64,000 nt of DNA from Pusillimonas sp. TS35 (lineage in GTDB: Bacteria; Pseudomonadota; Gammaproteobacteria; Burkholderiales; Burkholderiaceae_B): positions 398,736 to 462,735 of the forward strand of contig NZ_WWER01000003.1 in NCBI RefSeq assembly GCF_009857885.1, written 5' to 3'. Made by a program: the position numbers and the translations under genes. This document shows positions 42,605 through 51,928 of this stretch, piece after piece (position 1 is the first letter of the stretch; each line of letters opens with the position of its first letter). The notes beneath the pieces are model-generated. The model was not told where the DNA came from and did not search any database. It saw nothing but the letters and a program-made list of their open reading frames with translations.

Positions 42605-43684
42605 ATGATGGCGACTGACGCGCCGCCTGTAACGAGCCACACCATGAACCCACCCAAGCCCAAGCAAAAGCCCCGCGAGCGCCGCCCCACCTTGGCCGAT
42701 GTCGCCCGGTTGGCCGGCGTATCGCTGGGCAGCGCGTCGCATGCGCTGTCGATGCCGCAGCAGGTCAAGCCCGCCACCCGCGAAAAAGTCGAACGCGCCG
42801 TGATGCAGCTGGGCTATATCCGCGACGGCGCCGCACGCGCGCTGGCGTCCCGGCGCACGCATACCATTGCCGCGATCTACCCCACGCTGAACAACCCCAT
42901 CTTCGCGCACTCGACGCAATCGATGCAGCAGACATTGTGGAGTTTGGGCTATCAGTTGCTCATCGCCAGCCACGAATACCAGACTGACGACGAGCCGGCC
43001 GTCATCCGCGCCACTGTGGAGCGCGGTGTAGATGGCCTGATTATTGTGGGTACAGACCATAGCGAAGAGGTGTACACACTGTTGCGCCAGCACAACCTGC
43101 CCTATGTGCTTACGTGGTCGACCGACGAATCGCACTACCCGCACTGCGTCGGCATCTCCAACTTCCAGGCCATGTACGACCTTACCCAGGTCGTGCTGGA
43201 ACACGGGCACCGCCACATCGCCGTCTGCGGCGGATACTCCGCCCACAACGAGCGAGCGCGCGGCCGCCGCAATGGCGTCGTGGCCGCCATGGCGGAACAC
43301 GGCCTGGCCATGCCCGACGCATGGATACTGGAAACACCGCTCACCTACCAAGCCGGCCGCGACGCCTTCCGCCAACTCTGGTCGCAAGCGCAGCGGCCCA
43401 CTGCCATCCTGTTCGGCACCGACCTTCAAGCCATCGGCGCCTTGTATGAAGCCCGCCGCATGGGCGTGCACGTACCAAAAGAGGTATCGATACTGGGCTT
43501 CGACAGCATTGAGGAAGGCGAATTCATGCAGCCAGCCTTGTCGACCATACGCCTGCCCGCCCGCGAAATCGGCGAACAAGCCGCCCACCGCATGGTCGCC
43601 TTGATCGAAGGGCGCGAGCCAGCGCCCGCCCAGCCGCTGGCGCACCGGGTATTGCTGCGCGAGAGCTTGGGGCGGGTGAGGTAA
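42605..43684 (+). CDS. LacI/GalR-family transcriptional regulator
   Basis: The 359-residue product has an N-terminal LacI helix-turn-helix (TLADVARLAGVSLGSASHAL, about 29-48) and hinge (ALASRRTHTIAAIYPTLNN), then a periplasmic-binding-protein-like effector domain. A second ATG three bases on is equally possible; AAGAGG lies upstream. No sugar genes adjoin it; the nearest genes are the CBS protein and the amidase, so the target is unclear. It may act at a distant locus or on the amidase-transporter unit, but that unit already has an IclR gene. Confidence 0.87.
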   Translation: MMATDAPPVTSHTMNPPKPKQKPRERRPTLADVARLAGVSLGSASHALSMPQQVKPATREKVERAVMQLGYIRDGAARALASRRTHTIAAIYPTLNNPIFAHSTQSMQQTLWSLGYQLLIASHEYQTDDEPAVIRATVERGVDGLIIVGTDHSEEVYTLLRQHNLPYVLTWSTDESHYPHCVGISNFQAMYDLTQVVLEHGHRHIAVCGGYSAHNERARGRRNGVVAAMAEHGLAMPDAWILETPLTYQAGRDAFRQLWSQAQRPTAILFGTDLQAIGALYEARRMGVHVPKEVSILGFDSIEEGEFMQPALSTIRLPAREIGEQAAHRMVALIEGREPAPAQPLAHRVLLRESLGRVR

Positions 43685-43779
43685 CGGGTATTGGTCGGCG
43701 CTGGCGGCGGGCCTGGCGAAACATCACCCTCTACCGCGCAGCCCGAATATGCCGCGCGGCCCCGCCGTGATATCTCATC

Positions 43780-45165
43780 TCATACACGCGAGGCCAACAA
43801 CGCCTCGATTTCAACAGCGATTTCCAGCAATTTCTGATCGTTGTTCGGCGCGCCCATCAGTTGATAACCGATGGGCAGCCCGTCCACAGGCAATGGCAAG
43901 GATATCGCGCACAACCCGAGATAATTGGCTGGCTGCGTATTCTGTGTCATGCCCAAGGCCAGACGCATACCTTTTTCAGGCTCCTCAAGCTCGGTGAGCA
44001 ACGGCGGAAAATCCGTAGCCGTGGGGCTAACCCAGGCGTCGAATCCGACAAACCGATCAACTACGGCTTCCCTGCTTCTGGTTCTCCTGTCTTCCAGCGC
44101 AAGAAACTCATATGCCTTCGCCTCGAGCCCCGACTCCACGCGTTTTGCAATCACCGGATCCATCAAATGCTTCTGTGCAAGAAAGTTCTCTTTGCCCAGC
44201 ACCGATAGCAACGATGCCGGCATCGAAACGGGAAAATATCCCGCACGTTCCGGCGCTTCGGGTACAACCACGTCCTCCAGCATGCAACCCTTGTCTTGCA
44301 GTTGCTGATTGGCGTTCTGGAACGCATCACTGATTTGCGGGTTAACATTCTCGCCAAAATGATTCTTGGGCACCCCGAGGCACAGGCGATTCAGCCGGAC
44401 TCCTAACGGGCGAGGCTGGTAAGCGCATCCGCGCAGAATCGAGGTAACAGTATTGAACGCCAATAGCGCATCCTTTGCCGACCGTGTCAGCAGCCCGATC
44501 GTATCGACCCGGGGATCCAGCGGGAATGCACCGTCCACAGGCCAAAAACCAGCGGTTGTTTTCAAGCCGAACACACCGTTGAACGCTGCAGGGACCCGTA
44601 CGGAACCGCCTGAATCCGACCCTATGGCAAGTGCGCACAACCCTGCGGCCATAGCGACTGCAGACCCAGAACTCGAACCGCCTGGCGCGCGATGATTTTC
44701 CAGATCAGATGCGTTCCATGGCGTGCCCCGCGGTGACGAGTGGCCGGTGATGCCCAGGCATAGCTCCACCGCTTTGGTCTGCCCCAGAAACACACAGCCC
44801 GCTCTGCGAAGGGCTTGAATAAACGTCGCTTCTTTAGATCCGAGGATATCGGGAAGCTTCATATTGGAGCCGACTTTAGGCGCCGGCATCCCTGCAATAC
44901 GAAACACATCTTTAATGGCGATGGGAACGCCCATCAACGGCCCCAGGTCAGTGCCTGACCGGATCAATATATCCATCGCCCTGGCGGTGGACAGCGCACT
45001 ATCGTGTGCAACCGATTCAAACGCGCCCAGCTTTGCGTCCAGTTTCTGGATACGCTCAAGATAGGTTTTGGTGACTGCTTCCGAGCTCACCTTCCCCGCA
45101 CGGAAGTCTGCTGCAAAGCCCTCCAAACCACGCTCGCTGAATGGATCCAACGGCAAATCGTTCAT
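43780..45165 (-). CDS. Amidase-signature hydrolase
   Basis: The 461-residue product has the amidase-signature Ser-cisSer-Lys triad: K85 (PIAIKDVF), the cis-Ser in APGGSSSGSA (164 or 165) and nucleophile S188 (IGSDSGGSVRVPA). It hydrolyses amides or related bonds in the cytoplasm. It lies 43 bases downstream of the livF of a complete ABC importer, on the same strand, so the natural reading is import followed by hydrolysis of an amide. Its AT-richer codon use matches the transporter genes upstream, unlike the genes to its left. Confidence 0.88.
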   Translation of the reverse strand: MNDLPLDPFSERGLEGFAADFRAGKVSSEAVTKTYLERIQKLDAKLGAFESVAHDSALSTARAMDILIRSGTDLGPLMGVPIAIKDVFRIAGMPAPKVGSNMKLPDILGSKEATFIQALRRAGCVFLGQTKAVELCLGITGHSSPRGTPWNASDLENHRAPGGSSSGSAVAMAAGLCALAIGSDSGGSVRVPAAFNGVFGLKTTAGFWPVDGAFPLDPRVDTIGLLTRSAKDALLAFNTVTSILRGCAYQPRPLGVRLNRLCLGVPKNHFGENVNPQISDAFQNANQQLQDKGCMLEDVVVPEAPERAGYFPVSMPASLLSVLGKENFLAQKHLMDPVIAKRVESGLEAKAYEFLALEDRRTRSREAVVDRFVGFDAWVSPTATDFPPLLTELEEPEKGMRLALGMTQNTQPANYLGLCAISLPLPVDGLPIGYQLMGAPNNDQKLLEIAVEIEALLASRV

Positions 45166-45208
45166 TACTTCCGTCTCCGTAATTAAATTAAACAGAATGA
45201 CTAGGGAT

Positions 45209-45934
<726 letters not shown>

Positions 45935-45939
45935 ATGAG

Positions 45940-46656
45940 TCAGTCCGTCCCCAGATAAGCCTCGACAACTCTTTCATCGTTAATAACATCAGTGGCTGTC
46001 CCTTCCGCGATCTTGTTGCCACTTGCGAGGACAATGACATGGTCAGCAAGTTGAATGATTGCCTCCATGATGTGCTCGACCATTACGATTGAGATACCCG
46101 TCCCCGTGAGCGTGCGGAGAAACTGAATCATCTCTTTCAGCGCAGGCGGGTTTAGCCCTGCCATGATTTCGTCCAGAAACAAGACCCGGGGTTCGAGGGC
46201 TAACGCTTTGGCCAGCTCCAGTCGCCGTAATCTCGCCAAATTCAGGTCGGACGACAACTGATTCGCCCTGTCCAGCAAACCAACCTTTTCCAGTGAAGAC
46301 AATGCCACCCGTTCTGCGTCTTGGCGCTTGGGGTTCTTCAAAAAAGCAGCCACCAGAACGTTTTCCAGAACAGTCAGGTCTTCATAGGGCCGCTCCGTTT
46401 GAAAAGTCCTCCCCATACCGTTTCTGGTTCGTACGTACGCCGGTAGTCGCGTGACATCTTGATCAAGAAACGTGATCGTGCCCGAGCTGATAGGCGCGAA
46501 CCCAGTTATGGCGTTAAACAATGTCGACTTTCCAGCACCATTAGGGCCAATCAAACCGAGTATGCGCCCTTGATCCAGCGAAAGAGATACATTATTCACG
46601 GCGACCAACCCGCCATACTGAACTTTTATACTGTCAGCCTTAAGCACGGTTGGCAT
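45940..46656 (-). CDS. livG: LIV-type ABC transporter ATPase, LivG
   Basis: The 238-residue ATPase has Walker A GPNGAGKST (about 37-45), a degenerate signature LNLARLRRLELAKAL and Walker B VLFLDEIMAGLNP, as typical for LivG. The final IVMVEHIMEAI carries the switch His. Its start overlaps the end of livM by 17 bases. It functions with LivF as the ATP-hydrolysing pair of the importer. Confidence 0.9.
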   Translation of the reverse strand: MPTVLKADSIKVQYGGLVAVNNVSLSLDQGRILGLIGPNGAGKSTLFNAITGFAPISSGTITFLDQDVTRLPAYVRTRNGMGRTFQTERPYEDLTVLENVLVAAFLKNPKRQDAERVALSSLEKVGLLDRANQLSSDLNLARLRRLELAKALALEPRVLFLDEIMAGLNPPALKEMIQFLRTLTGTGISIVMVEHIMEAIIQLADHVIVLASGNKIAEGTATDVINDERVVEAYLGTD

Positions 46657-47587
46657 ACTTTCTCCTGATTAGCTTATGTGCATACTCCCCGACAATGCCG
46701 CGTGGCAGCGCAAGGATAACTACCAATATCAGCACTCCATAAACCAGCATATTCGCTTGCGCAAACACAGTTCTGAAAACTTCACCAGATATCACCAGTA
46801 TGGCGGCCCCTACCGCCGGCCCCCAGATGGTTCCGCGCCCACCAATAATCACTGTCAATGCAATTTGAATAGAAAACAGTAGATTGAATATGATATGAGG
46901 CTCTATGAACGAGAGAAATATCCCATAGACCCCACCGCCCAACGCCGTCAACATCCCCGACAAAACAAAGGCTTTCAGCTTCACTGCGCTGGGATTTATC
47001 CCAGCCGCCATGGCGGCCTCTTCATTATCTCTCACTGCTTTTAACTGATAGCCAAATCTTCGCGTTGATATAAATATCGTGATGGCTATCGTGATCGCTG
47101 CATAAATCAAAGCCAGGTAATACTGGGTAGTCTTGTCAAACAAATCAATCCCATACGGTTCGGGTAAGGTATCGATAAAAACACCCGACGCACCGCCAGT
47201 GAGCCATCCTTCATTGATGGCAGCAAGCCTGAGGATTTCTGCAATCGCTATTGTGGACAGACTAAAATAAGGGCCGCGCAAACCGAATGTCAGTTTCCCC
47301 CATATGTAGGCCATAACCGCCGAGGCAGCTAGGGCGATCAAGATCGACCACCAAGGCGCCAAACCAAATTGCGAAGCCCCGATCGCGACGATGTATGCCC
47401 CCAATCCTACGAAACTGGCGTGGCCGAGGCTAAGCTGACCTGCCCAACCGCCCAACAGATTCCAGGAAGCAGCCCAACCCGTGAAAAGCAGCACCGAAAT
47501 CCCAACGGTAATGTACGCTGACGATGTGATCGGATATAGGGCGGCAAGGACAACCAGCCCAGCAAGAAACAGTATATTTTTGTTCAT
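46640..47587 (-). CDS. livM: LIV-type ABC transporter permease, LivM
   Basis: The 315-residue polytopic membrane protein has WNLLGGWAGQLSLGHASFVGLGAY near residue 45, the LivM hallmark (cited at about 42-65), and IIGGRGTIWGPAVGAAILV in the second half. The DNA here is clearly AT-richer than the rest of the window (for example 23 G/C of 60 bases at 47041-47100). It overlaps livH by four bases at its start and livG by 17 at its end. Confidence 0.9.
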   Translation of the reverse strand: MNKNILFLAGLVVLAALYPITSSAYITVGISVLLFTGWAASWNLLGGWAGQLSLGHASFVGLGAYIVAIGASQFGLAPWWSILIALAASAVMAYIWGKLTFGLRGPYFSLSTIAIAEILRLAAINEGWLTGGASGVFIDTLPEPYGIDLFDKTTQYYLALIYAAITIAITIFISTRRFGYQLKAVRDNEEAAMAAGINPSAVKLKAFVLSGMLTALGGGVYGIFLSFIEPHIIFNLLFSIQIALTVIIGGRGTIWGPAVGAAILVISGEVFRTVFAQANMLVYGVLILVVILALPRGIVGEYAHKLIRRKYANRA

Positions 47588-48468
47588 ACTCTCTTCACCG
47601 ATTTACCAAACAGGCCTTCCGGCTTGATCAACAGCACGATAATAAATACCAAAAGCCCATATGCATCTCGGTAAGCGGAATCCAGGTAGGATGCGCCTAT
47701 AACCTCAACAACGCCCAGAAGCAGGCCTCCAATAATTGCCGCCCCAATATTCCCCAGACCTCCCAGTACGGTTACGACAAAGGCCTTCAGGGTGAATAAT
47801 GCTCCGGTCGTGACAGGTGATGCGAACAGCAGCGGGATCAGAGAAACCCCTGCGGTAACAGCCAACGACATTCCAAGTCCGAAAACGATGGCCTGAATTC
47901 TTTTAGTATCAATCCCAACGAGCTCTGCACCTAGACGATTTTCAGCCGTCGCTTTGATGGCTCTCCCCACTTCCGTTCTGTTCAATAGAAGGTACAGTGC
48001 CAGAATAACGGCAAGCGTGGCCAAACCAGCGAACAGAAGCACGACGGAGACCCTGACTTCACCCACTGACAGTGTGCTGGATGCATAAGCGACATTCACC
48101 GACTTAGGCTCGCCACCAAAGACGAGCAACAAGAAATTTCCGATCACCAAGGAAATCCCCAGTGTTGCCAGCATCATCGTTTCGGGTTTTGCATCGATTA
48201 CCCGTGCCAATACAACTCTTTGTATAAGCGCGCCAACCAGGAATCCAAGAGGAATTGCAAAAACCAAGCTGAGATACGGATCCCAACCGAATACTCCGTT
48301 AAACACCACGGCAAAGTACATGCCAAGCACCACAAAATCGCCGTGGGCAAAATTAATGGTTCGCATGACACCGAAAACCAATGTGAGCCCCACGCCGATC
48401 AACGCGTAGACAGCCCCGATCAGAAGCCCGTTCGAGAGATTCTGAAAAAAAGAAACATAATCGATCAT
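47584..48468 (-). CDS. livH: LIV-type ABC transporter permease, LivH
   Basis: The 294-residue permease begins MIDYVSFFQNLSNGLLIGA and has VGLTLVFGVMRTINFAHGD and VTVLGGLGNIGAAIIGGLLL, the LivH signatures. The ATG at 48468 is preceded by AAAGGAC at five bases; the frame is open for 29 more codons upstream without protein character. It follows the substrate-binding protein gene after a 115-base spacer, and forms the pore with LivM. Confidence 0.9.
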   Translation of the reverse strand: MIDYVSFFQNLSNGLLIGAVYALIGVGLTLVFGVMRTINFAHGDFVVLGMYFAVVFNGVFGWDPYLSLVFAIPLGFLVGALIQRVVLARVIDAKPETMMLATLGISLVIGNFLLLVFGGEPKSVNVAYASSTLSVGEVRVSVVLLFAGLATLAVILALYLLLNRTEVGRAIKATAENRLGAELVGIDTKRIQAIVFGLGMSLAVTAGVSLIPLLFASPVTTGALFTLKAFVVTVLGGLGNIGAAIIGGLLLGVVEVIGASYLDSAYRDAYGLLVFIIVLLIKPEGLFGKSVKRV

Positions 48469-48583
48469 GAAAGTCCTTTGGCTGTTCTGAATGAGCCGGA
48501 CAAATGAGTGCGACGAAAAGCCAGCCAGTAGATCTGATGCCGCATGCCAGCGCAAGCCAGCATGCGGAGCTTAGTTTTTATTT

Positions 48584-49780
48584 TTACTGGCTGGAAAACC
48601 TTGCTTTTTGAGATGCAAGGTTTTCAGGATAAACGGTGACGTGCTTGCCATCCTGGATCTGAATGATCACGCTCTTGATGGGATTTTGTCCCTTGAAGCC
48701 GTCATAGTTTTCGAACTTGACATCGGTGACCGGGGTCTTCAGGTTGGTGCTTGCGAGCGCGTCTCGAACCTTCTGGCGATCTTCGGATTTTGCCCTACGC
48801 AGTGCATCCGCGGCGACGGTTAAAGCCAGGTATCCTTCAGCCTCATAGAAAGACGGCTCCTCTTTCGCCTTTTCTTTCAAACGCTTATACAACGCAGGTG
48901 TGCCTTCGTACTTGACGTCGGGGCTCCAGCTTACCGCGGAAACGATATTCTCCGATTGCTTGCCGACTTGCTCGATAAAGCTGATCATTGACGAGGCCGT
49001 ATCGATCGCCACTACTTTTGCATCAAGGCCTACTTCCTTGATCTGTCGGGCGATGGCAATGCCATCATCGGCGTAAGAACTCGTCAGCAAAATATCGGGG
49101 CTCTCGGCGCGAAACTTGTTCAGGATGGGCCTGAAATCCGTGGTCCCTTGATCGTATGCTTGCTTGCCAACTACTTTGTAGCCACGTTTCTCTGCCTGGC
49201 GGATACCCTCTTCGCTGACGGATGTAGGCCATGCGCCGTTACCATACATAACGGCAATCTTCTTCAGATCGGGATTGTTTTTACGCAGGTTATCGAAATA
49301 ATCAAAATAAACGTTCGCAACGATCGTAGAGTTGTGCTTGGCACGAAACACCCAATCCGAGCCAGGCTTTGTGATTGAATCATCGGCACTACCCAGCACA
49401 ATCAACGGGATTTTCTGACGTGTAGACAGCTTCGATACCGGGCCAGTAATGCCGGATGCATACGAGCCAATGATCAGCGGCACATTTTGCTTATTCAGCG
49501 ATTCTACTGCCGCCAATGCGCTTTGTGCTTCGGATCGATCATCCTGCACGATTAATTCAAGCTTCTTTCCATTGATACCACCGTTTGCGTTGATTTCCTC
49601 CAACGCTACCTGCATGCCTGTATTGTATCGCTGGCCAAACGCAGCAAAATTGCCTGAAAGGCTATTAATGACACCTATTTTTACCTGCGCAGCCGCTGGC
49701 ATGGAAAATGCCGTTGCACATATTGCAACCAATACACCTGCTTTCAGAAACTTCTTTTGAATACTCACTTTTGTCCCCAT
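48584..49780 (-). CDS. LIV-type ABC transporter substrate-binding protein
   Basis: The 398-residue product has a signal peptide (about 1-31, ending PAAA) followed by QVKIGVINSLSGNFAAFGQR, the start of a HAAT-family type 1 binding protein. ATG 49780 gives the listed product, but GGGGA lies five bases before the GTG at 49768 (VSIQKKFLK), so the true start may be four codons further in. It heads the operon livKHMGF-amidase and is divergent from the IclR gene. Its ligand is probably an amide or related nitrogen compound, judged only by the amidase. Confidence 0.9.
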   Translation of the reverse strand: MGTKVSIQKKFLKAGVLVAICATAFSMPAAAQVKIGVINSLSGNFAAFGQRYNTGMQVALEEINANGGINGKKLELIVQDDRSEAQSALAAVESLNKQNVPLIIGSYASGITGPVSKLSTRQKIPLIVLGSADDSITKPGSDWVFRAKHNSTIVANVYFDYFDNLRKNNPDLKKIAVMYGNGAWPTSVSEEGIRQAEKRGYKVVGKQAYDQGTTDFRPILNKFRAESPDILLTSSYADDGIAIARQIKEVGLDAKVVAIDTASSMISFIEQVGKQSENIVSAVSWSPDVKYEGTPALYKRLKEKAKEEPSFYEAEGYLALTVAADALRRAKSEDRQKVRDALASTNLKTPVTDVKFENYDGFKGQNPIKSVIIQIQDGKHVTVYPENLASQKARFSSQ

Positions 49781-49800
49781 TATCTATAAAAAACAATCTT

Positions 49801-49813
49801 TGGCATGATGCCA
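49801..49813. promoter_or_regulatory. Palindrome upstream of the transporter operon
   Basis: TGGCATGATGCCA is a perfect dyad with a single central base, 21 bases before the substrate-binding protein start. It lies in the AT-rich divergent region shared with iclR-family gene 49950 and is a candidate operator. Confidence 0.4.
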
Positions 49814-49943
49814 TTGAGTTGGCTGATTATTTATTTCCCTAGCCCCCTTCAAAAACTGGTTAATTATTCATGTAATGGATAGCTTTTGCGCTTGTAGTAT
49901 ATCTATAATTTCGTTCCATTCGTCGGTCATAATAAGGAACTAA

Positions 49944-49958
49944 TTCCGTATGACGGAA
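49944..49958. promoter_or_regulatory. Palindrome on the start codon of the IclR-type gene
   Basis: TTCCGTATGACGGAA has six-base arms around the ATG of the regulator gene itself. GTTCC and GGAAC half-sites also occur at 49914 and 49936. Binding here would block translation initiation or transcription of the regulator, so it is a candidate autoregulatory site. Confidence 0.4.
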
Positions 49959-50729
49959 CAAAATTCGGTATTCTCCCCATCCAACGTCGTCGCGCTGGCC
50001 CGTGGGCTGGAGATCCTCAGATGCTTTTCGGCACGCGAACCCAGTCTGTCAAACAGTGAGCTGGCGATGCACACCGGGTTGCCAAAGTCAACAGTCTCTC
50101 GCCTGACGAAAACGCTGGTGGAGTTAGGCTACCTGAGACATGACGCCAAGAACAGGCAGTACTTCGTAGGACCGTCAGTTTTGGCCTTGGGGTACTCGGC
50201 ATTGGCAAACCTGCGCGTGGCTGATATCGCTCGACCCCATATGCAGGCGCTTGCGGATGCGACCGGCGCCCTTATTTCGCTTGCCACGCGAGATCGCCTT
50301 TCGATGCTTTATCTCGAAGCCTGCTCGAGCGACACCACGATGACATTAAAGATGCGGCGTGGCGTGCGGATGCCCATCGTCACCACCTCGATAGGCAGGG
50401 CATTTCTTGCAGCCTTGCCTGATAAAGAGCGCGAATATCTACTTTCGGCGCTACGGCAGAAGAGCGACCCGGAGGCCGATGCGCGGGACCAGGCAGCGTT
50501 AAAACGAGAATTCCTGCGATTCGAAACGGAAGGCCATTGCCTTTCCCTTGGCGAATGGAATTCGGACGTCAATGCAGCGGCAACACCCATCTACTGGAAA
50601 GGCGGAACTGACCTGATCGTTATATCGATCAGCGGGCCGTCATTCATCATTACCCAACGTTTTCTACAAGACGAACTGGTCCCACGCCTCATGGATCTTG
50701 CAACGCATATCACCCGACAGTTGAGCTAG
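49950..50729 (+). CDS. IclR-family transcriptional regulator
   Basis: The 259-residue product has an N-terminal winged helix (SNSELAMHTGLPKSTVSRLTKTL, about 32-54) and the IclR effector domain (DIARPHMQALADATGALISLATRD; GRAFLAALPDKERE). IclR proteins bind a small ligand and repress or activate adjacent catabolic operons. It is divergent from the transporter-amidase operon, 169 bases away. AGGA is ten bases upstream of the start. Two palindromes in the shared region are candidate binding sites. Confidence 0.88.
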   Translation: MTEQNSVFSPSNVVALARGLEILRCFSAREPSLSNSELAMHTGLPKSTVSRLTKTLVELGYLRHDAKNRQYFVGPSVLALGYSALANLRVADIARPHMQALADATGALISLATRDRLSMLYLEACSSDTTMTLKMRRGVRMPIVTTSIGRAFLAALPDKEREYLLSALRQKSDPEADARDQAALKREFLRFETEGHCLSLGEWNSDVNAAATPIYWKGGTDLIVISISGPSFIITQRFLQDELVPRLMDLATHITRQLS

Positions 50730-50764
50730 GCGGTTGTTTCATTGCGGCGGATCGGCCCAACGCC

Positions 50765-51053
50765 TTAGCCAAACACAAGGCGCGTCATATTCAGCCGCTC
50801 CGGCCCGGCCAGGTTCTTGATCTGTCTTTCGGGGTAAAAATCGCCGAGGATCTGCCGCACCAATGAATATGAGCGCTGATCATGGCCCGCCTCTACGGGC
50901 GTTTGGGCAGTATAGACCCGACGCGTGTGTATGTTCGCTCATGCGCCGCAATTCGAGTGCAAGAAGCACGGAATAGCCTTCATTCATGTGATAGCAGCGC
51001 TCTTGAAACGACAGCGCACGGGTAATGCGCAGGGCGACGCTTTTTCTGGATAT
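50765..51053 (-). pseudogene. Frameshifted gene fragment, function unknown
   Basis: Two overlapping open stretches in different frames look like the parts of one small protein. The upstream part (51053-50883, 57 codons) reads ITRALSFQERCYHMNEGYSV and LLALELRRMSEHT; the downstream part (50938-50765, 57 codons and a TAA) reads TPVEAGHDQRSYSLVRQ and ILGDFYPERQIKNL. Both have protein-like composition and a single frameshift between about 50900 and 50938 would join them. Neither has a convincing start with a ribosome site. I do not recognise the family. It follows the amber-interrupted gene on the same strand. Confidence 0.4.
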
Positions 51054-51374
51054 TTACTGCGCCGCACTTTTCTTGCTGAGCGTAAAACTGCTGACAGCCA
51101 CGCCAAGGTCAAATCCTTTGCCTTTCCCCGTTAGTACGAGCGACACCTTTCCTTTTGACAAGGCTTGCGCTGATCCGGCCTTCTTCGCACCAATATTGGC
51201 GCTAACGCCGTAATAGCTACCCAGCGTGTCATCAATCGTTGCGACATGGGTGAACTTTCCGTGCCTTTGTTCGATTTTCCATTTCCCCGCCGTGAGCCCG
51301 ATTCCCCCTAACGGTTTAGAATGTTTGTACTATGCGCCGACTGGGCCGTCAGAGCTGGAATTGGGGTTGGACAT
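51054..51374 (-). pseudogene. Small gene interrupted by an in-frame TAG at codon 15
   Basis: From the ATG at 51374 (AAGG five bases upstream), the frame reads MSNPNSSSDGPVGA, then TAG (51332-51330), and goes on without a break for 91 codons to TAA at 51054-51056. The second part is strongly protein-like (GKWKIEQRHGKFTHVATIDD; LSKGKVSLVLTGKGKGFDLG) and contains no Met, so it cannot start by itself from ATG. A single C-to-T change in a CAG codon would explain the stop. The 106-residue protein is not one I recognise. Pseudogene is the simplest reading; a sequencing error is possible. Confidence 0.55.
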
Positions 51375-51466
51375 AACCTTGCAGCGACAGAACTAAACTG
51401 CTCGCACGCAGTCTTCGCGCTACTATGAACACTTCGACATTTACATCCTCTCTGGAGCGCGTTTCC

Positions 51467-51883
51467 ATGAAATTATGGCTGGCTTCTGCTGCGTTGATGG
51501 CCGCATCATCCTTCTCGTATGCGTCGGGCACCGCCATCACCGTATACCAAGACCCTAACTGCGGCTGTTGTCACGGCTGGGTCGAGCATATGCGTGACGC
51601 TGGTTTTAACGTCACCGCAATCAAGACTGCGGACATGGCTTCGGTGAAGCAGAAACTCGGCGTGCCATCGCAGCTTGGTTCGTGCCATACCGGTGTGGTT
51701 CAGGCTACCGGCCAAATCATAGAAGGGCATGTACCGGCCAGTGTTGTCAACAAGCTGCTGGCCGACTCATCGGTGAAAGGGGTGGCGGCGCCTGGCATGC
51801 CCCTGAATGCACCAGGCATGGGCCAACTAGACGGTAATCTGGTTACGGTCGACTTCACAGGCAAGCCATTTTCCAGGGACTAA
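51467..51883 (+). CDS. DUF411 metal-binding periplasmic protein
   Basis: The 138-residue product has a signal peptide (MKLWLASAALMAASSFSYA) and the DUF411 core: YQDPNCGCCHGW with a CxCC motif, GVPSQLGSCHTGVV and EGHVPASVVNKLL, ending with GVAAPGMPLNAPGM. These proteins occur with copper and silver resistance genes, and the Cys/His set suggests metal binding. The ATG at 51467 is preferred because the signal peptide begins there; an upstream ATG at 51425 would add 14 residues. No efflux or copper oxidase genes adjoin it. It is divergent from the amber-interrupted small gene. Confidence 0.85.
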   Translation: MKLWLASAALMAASSFSYASGTAITVYQDPNCGCCHGWVEHMRDAGFNVTAIKTADMASVKQKLGVPSQLGSCHTGVVQATGQIIEGHVPASVVNKLLADSSVKGVAAPGMPLNAPGMGQLDGNLVTVDFTGKPFSRD

Positions 51884-51894
51884 GCCTGCCCCGA

Positions 51895-51920
51895 GAGGCG
51901 CAGATGAAACGCGGCGCCTC
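51895..51920. terminator. Weak terminator-like hairpin between convergent genes
   Basis: GAGGCGC (51895-51901) and GCGCCTC (51914-51920) form a seven-base stem between the DUF411 and alaA stops, followed on the plus strand by AACTACTTTTA. The T-run is interrupted, so termination may be weak. Confidence 0.4.
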
Positions 51921-51928
51921 AACTACTT

